32,570 nucleotides of DNA from assembly GCA_018267585.1 (NCBI GenBank), contig JAFDYE010000166.1, positions 1 through 32,570 of the forward strand. The letters run 5' to 3'. A model generated the notes under the pieces. That model was given only the letters and a program-made list of their open reading frames with translations. It searched no databases and had not been told where the DNA came from. The position numbers and the translations under genes were made by a program. Below are positions 24,547 to 30,272 of the stretch, piece by piece. Each line of letters begins with the position of its first letter. Positions within the stretch are counted from its first letter, which is position 1. The DNA comes from Bacteroidota bacterium (lineage in GTDB: Bacteria; Bacteroidota; Bacteroidia; Chitinophagales; Chitinophagaceae).

Positions 24547-26265
24547 TTAGTATACGTCTTTTACATAGCGTCCAGCCTCTTTCAGCTCGTCGAGCCAGGC
24601 TTCGGCCTGTGATTGTGTCTTCTTTCCTTCCTCTTTGATGATCTCCAGCAGGGCGGCTTCCACGTCTACGCTCATCGGCTCTTTGGTGCCGCATACATAG
24701 ACATAGGCGCCGTCTTCCAGCCAGCGGTAGAGCTCGGCCGCCTCGCGGCGCATCTTGTGCTGGACATAGACCTTTTCTTTCTGGTCCCTCGAAAAGGCGG
24801 TGTTCAGGCGGGTCAGGACGCCGGTCTGCATCCAGTTCTGCAGGTCGGTCTGGTAGAGAAAGTCGGTGGTGAAATGCTGGTCACCGAAGAAGAGCCAGTT
24901 CCGCCCCGAAGCGCCCTGGCTGTCGCGATGGGCTAAGAAGCTGCGGAAGGGGGCGATCCCTGTCCCCGGCCCGATCATGATCACGTCCTTATCTTCCGCG
25001 GGTAGCCTGAACTGTGAATTCCTGTGAATATAGAAGTCGAGGGACCCGTCAGCAGACAACTGGGACAGAAGGTCAGAGCAGAGGCCGTGTTTGGTCTCAC
25101 CGTTGACGCTAAAACTGTCCCGGGTCACGGTCAGGTGTATCTCACCGCTGTGTGCCTCGGGAGAGGATGAAATGCTGTACAGTCTTGGGGCGGTCGGCTC
25201 GAGTATCGAAATGACCTCGTGGAACTGCGCAGCATCTTTCACCGGGTAGATCTTCAGGAGGTCGAGCAGGCCGATCCTTGTTTCCGGTATATCCTGCTGG
25301 ACGATGGCCGCGTATTTCTTTACCACGCGCTCGGGAAGATAGACGATGTTGAGCCGCTTTCTCAACAGGTGTCCGATGGTCGCCTCTTCCTGGCGGATCG
25401 TCAGCTTGCGGTTGGGATCCGCGCCTGTGAGCGCAAGTATCGCCTCGACCGTGGCGGCTGGATTCTCGGGGACGAGCCCGAGGGCATCGCCCGGCAGATA
25501 GTCAACTCCCTCCGCAGCTATCTCGAGGTGGTGGGTCTTTTTGGAAGAGCCCCGGTCGTTGAGGTTGATGTTGGCGAGCACGGTGCCGGTATAGGTTTTT
25601 TTTCCGGTAGGTCTGGCAGCCGTTGCAGGCGCCGCCGCCGGCGCAGAGGCGCCGCCGGATGTGCTGAGCTGCTGTAATACGGTTTCGAACCATTTTCCGG
25701 CCTGCGAATCATAGTCGGTATCGCATTTTTCCAGCGCGACTATCCGCTGACCGCCGGCCTTGTTCAGCTGGTGGTCGACGTCCTCTCCGGCCTTGCAGAA
25801 CAAGGGGTAGGAGGTGTCGCCGAGAGCAAGCACGCCGTATTTCAGCCGCTCGAGCTTCAGGCTGCCCTGGTGGATATGGTCGTAGAATTTCTTTGCCGCG
25901 GCAGGTGGTTCACCGTCGCCCTGGGTGCTGATCACCGCGAAAAAGTATTCTTCTTTTGTCAGGTCGCCCAGGCGATATTGTTCGAGGCCGATCAGCCTGG
26001 CGTTGATGCCCTTCTTTTTTGCCTTTGCCGCGAAGTCGCTGGCTAATTTTTTTGAGTTGCCGGTCTCGGTGCCATAGGCGATGGTTATCTTATTGACGGT
26101 TGGCGCCGCGGGCGTCGACAATGCCGGTACCGCCTGTGATCCGGTGGTCGCCTGTCCCTGACCCGCGGCAACGCCCGCCAGATAGCCGCTCAGCCAGACC
26201 AGCTCTTCCCGGGAGGAGCCGGCGATCAATTCCTGTATCTGCGTCAGTTTGGGCGTTGTTAGCAT
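24547..26265 (-). CDS. cysJ: Sulfite reductase flavoprotein (alpha) subunit
   Basis: A 572-residue diflavin reductase. After an N-terminal helical region and a low-complexity Ala/Thr/Pro linker (about 35-57), the flavodoxin-like FMN domain starts at ITIAYGTETGNSKKLA (60-75). A second Ala/Pro linker (GGASAPAAAPATAARP) leads to the FAD domain, with LYSISSSPEAHSGEIHLTV, followed by the NADPH-binding module with GPGTGIAPFRSFL and the C-terminal YVCGTKEPMSVDVEAAL. It passes electrons from NADPH to CysI. Its ATG overlaps the end of cobA by 7 bp and its stop is 1 bp before cysI, so translation is probably coupled. Confidence 0.95.
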   Translation of the reverse strand: MLTTPKLTQIQELIAGSSREELVWLSGYLAGVAAGQGQATTGSQAVPALSTPAAPTVNKITIAYGTETGNSKKLASDFAAKAKKKGINARLIGLEQYRLGDLTKEEYFFAVISTQGDGEPPAAAKKFYDHIHQGSLKLERLKYGVLALGDTSYPLFCKAGEDVDHQLNKAGGQRIVALEKCDTDYDSQAGKWFETVLQQLSTSGGASAPAAAPATAARPTGKKTYTGTVLANINLNDRGSSKKTHHLEIAAEGVDYLPGDALGLVPENPAATVEAILALTGADPNRKLTIRQEEATIGHLLRKRLNIVYLPERVVKKYAAIVQQDIPETRIGLLDLLKIYPVKDAAQFHEVISILEPTAPRLYSISSSPEAHSGEIHLTVTRDSFSVNGETKHGLCSDLLSQLSADGSLDFYIHRNSQFRLPAEDKDVIMIGPGTGIAPFRSFLAHRDSQGASGRNWLFFGDQHFTTDFLYQTDLQNWMQTGVLTRLNTAFSRDQKEKVYVQHKMRREAAELYRWLEDGAYVYVCGTKEPMSVDVEAALLEIIKEEGKKTQSQAEAWLDELKEAGRYVKDVY

Positions 26266-27086
26266 ACTAGCTTCTTTTTTATTTGTTGCTCCACTACGGG
26301 TGGAAAATATAGTTGTTCTTCTGTTGCGTCGCTCTTCCAGCCGAAGGCCTGGTGCAGCGCCGCCACTTTCCCGATGATGATAAGGGAGGGGGATGCATAC
26401 TGTGTACCCCCTGCAGCCGCGATGTATTCGTGCACCGGCAACGCGGTCACGCGTTGCTGGGGCGTGGTGGCCTGCTCGATCACCGCCACCCAGCGGTCCG
26501 CGGGTATGCCGTATTCGACCAGCCGGCCGACCAGCTCATCCAGCGGCTGTGATGACATATAAAAGACCAGGGTGTCTTCGGTGCGCGCCAGGTCCTGCCA
26601 GTAGGAGACATCGATCCGGTCGCTGCGCCATGCCGTAAGGAACCTGACCGCTGCGGCGTGTTTTCTCGCCGTCAGGGGTATGCCGGCATAGGCTGCCGCT
26701 CCGAGCGCCGCAGTCACGCCCGGCACCAGCTCATAGGGGATGCCGTGGCTCACCAGCGTCTGCAATTCGTCCAGCACGTTGGAGAAGATGGATACGTCTC
26801 CGCCCTTTAGCCGGACGACCCGGCGCCCCAGCAGGGCGTGTTCTACGAGCAGGTCATTGATGGCGGTCTGCGGAGTGCTGGCCTCGCTGTTGCACTGTTT
26901 GCCGACGGGTATGATGAGCGCATCCTCCCGGACGTACTCCGACAGGATGACCGGGCTGACCAGTCTGTCCGTGATGACCACGTCCGCCTGCTGCAGATGA
27001 CGCAGCGCCTTCAGGGTCAGCAGTTCCGGGTCTCCAGGTCCTGCACCCACGAGGAATACTTTTCCGATATGTTTGACACTGTGCAT
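26259..27086 (-). CDS. cobA: Uroporphyrinogen-III C-methyltransferase
   Basis: A single-domain SUMT of 275 residues. Motifs: VFLVGAGPGDPELLTLKALRHL at the N-terminus (the SAM-binding GxGxGDxxLLTxxA), RLKGGDVSIF, and ELVPGVTAALGAAAYAGIPLT. It methylates uroporphyrinogen III twice to precorrin-2, the first committed step to siroheme. The product can be oxidised and metallated by the Met8-like domain encoded at 18379-19911, so both halves of siroheme synthesis are in this locus but on separate proteins. It starts 8 bp after the cysN stop and overlaps cysJ. A symbol of cysG would be misleading because the C-terminal half only is present. Confidence 0.94.
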   Translation of the reverse strand: MHSVKHIGKVFLVGAGPGDPELLTLKALRHLQQADVVITDRLVSPVILSEYVREDALIIPVGKQCNSEASTPQTAINDLLVEHALLGRRVVRLKGGDVSIFSNVLDELQTLVSHGIPYELVPGVTAALGAAAYAGIPLTARKHAAAVRFLTAWRSDRIDVSYWQDLARTEDTLVFYMSSQPLDELVGRLVEYGIPADRWVAVIEQATTPQQRVTALPVHEYIAAAGGTQYASPSLIIIGKVAALHQAFGWKSDATEEQLYFPPVVEQQIKKKLVC

Positions 27087-27094
27087 TGACTATA

Positions 27095-28336
27095 TTATTG
27101 CACCATGCAGGCGCCTACCGTTACATAACTCGTTTCGTCGATCAGAATGGCTCCGCCGCCCACGGGAAGGTCTGCATACCGGTCGAAGGGCAGGGGAGAA
27201 GCCGTCCTGATCGTAGCCTTTACGATATCGTTCAGACCTGCCTGTTCGGGTGCCGGGAGTTTCTCGAGGGTATTGACGTCCAATTTATATTCGATCTCTT
27301 TTACCATCCCGCGCACCGTCCGGCTGCCCAGCTGCACGAGATACTTGTTGCCCGGCGCCAGGGTCTTGCTGTCCATCCAGCAGAGCAGCACGTCGAATTC
27401 CTGCTCGACACGGGGCAGCTCTTCGCCGCTGACCAGCAGGTCTCCCCGGCTGATATCGATATCGTCTTCCAGCTGAAGGATCACGCTCTGCGGAGCAAAC
27501 GCCTCTTGGACGGCCGCGCCGCCGACCTCGATGCTCCTGATCCTGCTGGTCTGGCCCGAAGGCAATACCGTGACGGTCTCTCCCTTTTTATATGTGCCGC
27601 TGGCGATCTTCCCGGCATAGCCACGATAGTCGTGTAATTCCTCTGTCTGGGGACGGATCACATACTGCACGCTCAGTCTGCCGCGTCTGAGATCAATATC
27701 ATGGTCTATCTCAATATTTTCCAGCACGTCGAGCAGCGCAGGGCCGTCGTACCAGGAGATGGCCGTCGAACGTTCGACGATATTGTCGCCTTTCAGTGCG
27801 CTGATCGGCAGATAGGTCACGTCCTTGAGTCCCAGCGTGCGGGCGACCTCCGCATAGTCGATGACGATATTATTGTATCGATCCTGCGAATAATCCACCA
27901 GGTCCATCTTATTGATGGCGACGACCACGTGCGGGATATTCAGCAGCGAGGCGATGATGGAATGGCGGCGGGTCTGCTCTACCACGCCGTTGCGGGCGTC
28001 GACGAGGATGATGATGAGGTTCGCGTTGGAAGCGCCGGTCACCATATTCCGCGTATATTGGATATGTCCGGGCGCGTCGGCGATGATGAATTTACGCTTT
28101 GGCGTAGAAAAATATTTATAGGCTACGTCGATGGTGATGCCCTGCTCGCGTTCGGCTCTCAGACCGTCGGTCAGCAGCGCAAGGTCGATCTCGCCGTCTT
28201 CCCTGTTCTTGCTTTGTTTCTCGAGGGCTTCCAGCTGGTCGGCCAGAATACTCTTGCTGTCGTATAAAAGTCTCCCGATCAGGGTGCTTTTCCCGTCGTC
28301 CACGCTGCCTGCAGTTATAAAGCGAAGTAAGTCCAT
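27095..28336 (-). CDS. cysN: Sulfate adenylyltransferase large (GTPase) subunit
   Basis: A 413-residue CysN. The translational-GTPase motifs are in order: G1 GSVDDGKST (10-18), the switch region REQGITIDVAYKYF, G3 DAPGHIQYTRNM and G4 NKMDLVDYS. Two beta-barrel domains follow. GTP hydrolysis drives CysD to make adenylyl sulfate (APS) from ATP and sulfate. It is shorter than E. coli CysN (475) and carries no APS kinase extension, which agrees with the APS-type reductase upstream. The 30-bp gap from cysD contains a GGACC-ACG-GGTCC hairpin at 28354-28366. Confidence 0.96.
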   Translation of the reverse strand: MDLLRFITAGSVDDGKSTLIGRLLYDSKSILADQLEALEKQSKNREDGEIDLALLTDGLRAEREQGITIDVAYKYFSTPKRKFIIADAPGHIQYTRNMVTGASNANLIIILVDARNGVVEQTRRHSIIASLLNIPHVVVAINKMDLVDYSQDRYNNIVIDYAEVARTLGLKDVTYLPISALKGDNIVERSTAISWYDGPALLDVLENIEIDHDIDLRRGRLSVQYVIRPQTEELHDYRGYAGKIASGTYKKGETVTVLPSGQTSRIRSIEVGGAAVQEAFAPQSVILQLEDDIDISRGDLLVSGEELPRVEQEFDVLLCWMDSKTLAPGNKYLVQLGSRTVRGMVKEIEYKLDVNTLEKLPAPEQAGLNDIVKATIRTASPLPFDRYADLPVGGGAILIDETSYVTVGACMVQ

Positions 28337-28366
28337 AATAATTATGTTTTAGCGGACCACGGGTCC

Positions 28367-29284
28367 TCAGAAATAACCATTCTTTTTCCTGTCCTCCATC
28401 GCGGCCTCCGACACCCGGTCGTCGATACGCGTCTCACCGCGCTCAGAAGTCCTGGTAGCCGTGATCTCACGAATAATATCATCGATGACCGCAGCCGATG
28501 ATTCCACAGCCGCCGTACAGGTCATATCCCCAACTGTCCGGTATCGAACCCGCACCTTTTGCACCTGGTCCGTTGCATCCAGGCGGATAAAAGGTGAAAC
28601 CGCTACCCACTGGCCCTGGAAGTCGATCACCTCGCGATCGTGCGCGAAATAGATGGACGGCAGGTCGATCTTCTCCCGGCGGATATAGTTCCAGATATCC
28701 AGCTCGGTCCAGTTGCTGATCGGGAAAGCCCTTACGTTCTCTCCTTTCCGGATGCGGCCGTTGTAGATATTCCACAGCTCGGGCCGCTGCCGTTTGGGAT
28801 CCCAGCCACCGAACTCGTCCCGTACCGAGAAGATCCGCTCTTTGGCGCGAGCCTTCTCCTCGTCACGACGAGCCCCGCCGATGCAGGCGTCGAAATGGAA
28901 CTCTTCGATCGTATCCAGCAGGGTGAAGGTCTGCAGCGCATTGCGGCTCGCGAATTTGCCGACGGGCTCGGTGAGCTGCCGCTGGCGGATCGTGTCTTCT
29001 ACCCTTCTTACGATCAGCTTCTCGCCGATGCGCTCTGCAAGCGCATCCCGAAATTCCAGCGCCTCAGGAAAATTGTGTCCCGTGTCGATGTGCACGAGAG
29101 GGAAGGGGAATTTACCCGGCCGAAAAGCCTTCAGCGCCAGGTGCACCAGGGTAATGGAGTCTTTGCCTCCGCTGAACAGCAGGGCCGGACGTTCAAACTG
29201 GCCCGCCACTTCCCGCAGGATATGGATGGCTTCCGATTCCAGCTGGTCCAGGTAGTCTAACCGATAATTATTTTCTTTGCTCAT
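28367..29284 (-). CDS. cysD: Sulfate adenylyltransferase small subunit
   Basis: A 305-residue CysD. I chose the ATG at 29284 (MSKENNYRLDYLDQLESEA); the 44 open codons before it overlap cysH antisense-frame noise and lack family similarity. The PP-loop ATP pyrophosphatase motif SGGKDS is at 38-43 (PALLFSGGKDSITLVHLALK). Other family motifs are HIDTGHNFPE, CIGGARRDEEKARAKER and FPISNWTELDIWNYI. With CysN it forms ATP sulfurylase. The start is 1 bp from the cysH stop, so the two genes are tightly coupled. Confidence 0.96.
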   Translation of the reverse strand: MSKENNYRLDYLDQLESEAIHILREVAGQFERPALLFSGGKDSITLVHLALKAFRPGKFPFPLVHIDTGHNFPEALEFRDALAERIGEKLIVRRVEDTIRQRQLTEPVGKFASRNALQTFTLLDTIEEFHFDACIGGARRDEEKARAKERIFSVRDEFGGWDPKRQRPELWNIYNGRIRKGENVRAFPISNWTELDIWNYIRREKIDLPSIYFAHDREVIDFQGQWVAVSPFIRLDATDQVQKVRVRYRTVGDMTCTAAVESSAAVIDDIIREITATRTSERGETRIDDRVSEAAMEDRKKNGYF

Positions 29285-29285
29285 A

Positions 29286-30008
29286 TTAATTCGAGTGTAG
29301 TCCACATTCTTTTTTACTATTGTCTTCCCACCACCACCTTCCCGCACGGAAGTCCTCACCGGCACGGATAGCGCGCGTACAGGGAGCACAGCCAATGCTG
29401 ACAAAGCCACGGTCATGCAGCGGATTATACGGCACGTCGTTCCTGTCGATATACGAGCGAACCGCGTCGGTGTCCCAATGCAGCAGTGGGTTATACTTGA
29501 CGACCTTGTTGCCTTCGTCCCATTCGAGAACGGTGTGGTCCTTCCGTTCGGGTGAATGCTCCGCCCGCAGCCCCGTTACCCAGATGGTTTGTCCCTGCAA
29601 AGCCCTGCGCAGCGGTTCGACCTTCCGGATAAAGCAACACTCCTTCCGGTTGGCCACCGACTCATAAAAAGCATTGGGCCCTTTCTGGTCAAGAAATTTC
29701 TCGAGCAGGTCACGGTCCGGATAATAGGCTTTTACCCGGGTATCGTATTTGCTGTTGGTGGCGCTCCATACCGAATAGGTCTCGGCAAAGAGACGACCGG
29801 TGTCCAGCGTAAAGATGGATATGGGCAGACCGTCGGTAAGGATGTGATGGGCGATCACCTGGTCCTCGATACTAAAGCTGGTCGAGAAGGTTACCTGGCC
29901 GGGGAATCTATCTGTCAGGAGGCGAAGTGATTCAGAAATGGATAATCCACTAATTAAGTGGAGTAATTGGGTTGTCGTTTCCTGTGTTGTTATCGTTGCA
30001 TTGTTCAT
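29286..30008 (-). CDS. cysH: Adenylyl-sulfate (APS) reductase, 4Fe-4S type
   Basis: A 240-residue reductase starting at the ATG at 30008 (MNNATITTQE). The PP-loop-like region is VTFSTSFSIEDQVI, then TLDTGRLFAET. Four cysteines that bind a 4Fe-4S cluster in APS reductases are present: C124-C125 (RKECCFIRK) and C207-C210 (GCAPCTRAI). The catalytic Cys235 is in the C-terminal KKECGLH. True PAPS reductases lack the CC/CxxC set, so APS is the likely substrate. This fits the absence of an APS kinase gene. It is the first structural gene of the cys operon and is preceded by a Cys-rich leader ORF. It has no recognisable Shine-Dalgarno; the sequence before the ATG is CACCACCACCACCGGATC. Confidence 0.95.
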   Translation of the reverse strand: MNNATITTQETTTQLLHLISGLSISESLRLLTDRFPGQVTFSTSFSIEDQVIAHHILTDGLPISIFTLDTGRLFAETYSVWSATNSKYDTRVKAYYPDRDLLEKFLDQKGPNAFYESVANRKECCFIRKVEPLRRALQGQTIWVTGLRAEHSPERKDHTVLEWDEGNKVVKYNPLLHWDTDAVRSYIDRNDVPYNPLHDRGFVSIGCAPCTRAIRAGEDFRAGRWWWEDNSKKECGLHSN

Positions 30009-30077
30009 GATCCGGTGGTGGTGGTTGTTTTCGAAAGAAAATGAATTCTCTGGCGAAGGCGTTCGGATAGACAAAGA
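30009..30077 (-). promoter_or_regulatory. Leader RNA segment between the poly-Cys ORF and cysH
   Basis: A 69-nt spacer with several pairing options. AACAAC at 30029-30024, about 15 nt before the cysH ATG, can pair with the GTTGTT formed by the Cys codons. CGGAT directly before the ATG (30014-30010) can pair with ATCCG at 30068-30064. GATCA at the cysH start can pair with TGATC at the leader-ORF stop. TTTTC-TTTC-GAAAA is a local hairpin. No T-tracted terminator is seen, so control of translation or Rho access is more likely than classical attenuation. Confidence 0.45.
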
Positions 30078-30143
30078 TCAACAGCAACAACAACAGGCGT
30101 TGTTATAAGAAGAAAAGAAGTGATATGAAGATGGTGTGTGCAT
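30078..30143 (-). CDS. Poly-cysteine leader peptide of the cys operon
   Basis: A 21-codon ORF, too short for normal gene calling. From the ATG at 30143 it reads MHTPSSYHFFSSYNNA and then five consecutive Cys codons (TGT, TGT, TGT, TGC, TGT) directly before a TGA. It lies 69 nt upstream of cysH on the same strand, downstream of the likely promoter. Asn14-Asn15 codons (AACAAC, 30104-30099) pair with the GTTGTT of the Cys codons (30094-30089) around a GCCT loop, extended by A-U and U-G pairs to 8 bp, so a ribosome stalled for Cys-tRNA would disrupt the hairpin. Cys-rich upstream ORFs that sense cysteine are known in mycobacteria; I do not know of one described in Bacteroidota. No homologues were checked, so translation is unproven. 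Confidence 0.7.
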   Translation of the reverse strand: MHTPSSYHFFSSYNNACCCCC

Positions 30144-30156
30144 TAAACTTTTACTT

Positions 30157-30222
30157 GTCTACCATTGTTATGGACAAAGATAGTCTACCAAATTGATATA
30201 AAAAAGAATTTTTTCTACAAAA
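30157..30222 (-). promoter_or_regulatory. Candidate cys operon promoter with GTCTACCA direct repeats
   Basis: Two identical 8-mers (plus strand GTCTACCA, minus strand TGGTAGAC) at 30157-30164 and 30183-30190 are spaced 26 bp. On the minus strand, TTTG at 30221-30218 and TCAATTTG at 30196-30189 are 21 nt apart and resemble -33/-7 elements. A perfect TATCTTTG at 30182-30175 is an alternative -7 element. Either way the 8-mers flank or overlap the transcription start, as repressor sites would. ATCTTTGTCYAT is also repeated at 30181-30170 and 30078-30067, flanking the leader ORF. Confidence 0.5.
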
Positions 30223-30225
30223 TAA

Positions 30226-30249
30226 AAACGGGGGCGCCGGCCCCCGTTT
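30226..30249 (-). terminator. Strong terminator after the DUF2723-type gene
   Basis: Perfect 10-bp arms, AAACGGGGGC (30226-30235) and GCCCCCGTTT (30240-30249), with a GCCG loop. On the minus strand the stem is followed by TTATTTTG. It lies 23 bp after the DUF2723-type gene stop and separates that gene from the cys promoter downstream. Confidence 0.92.
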
Positions 30250-30272
30250 GTTATAATCGATTGATCCTTTGC

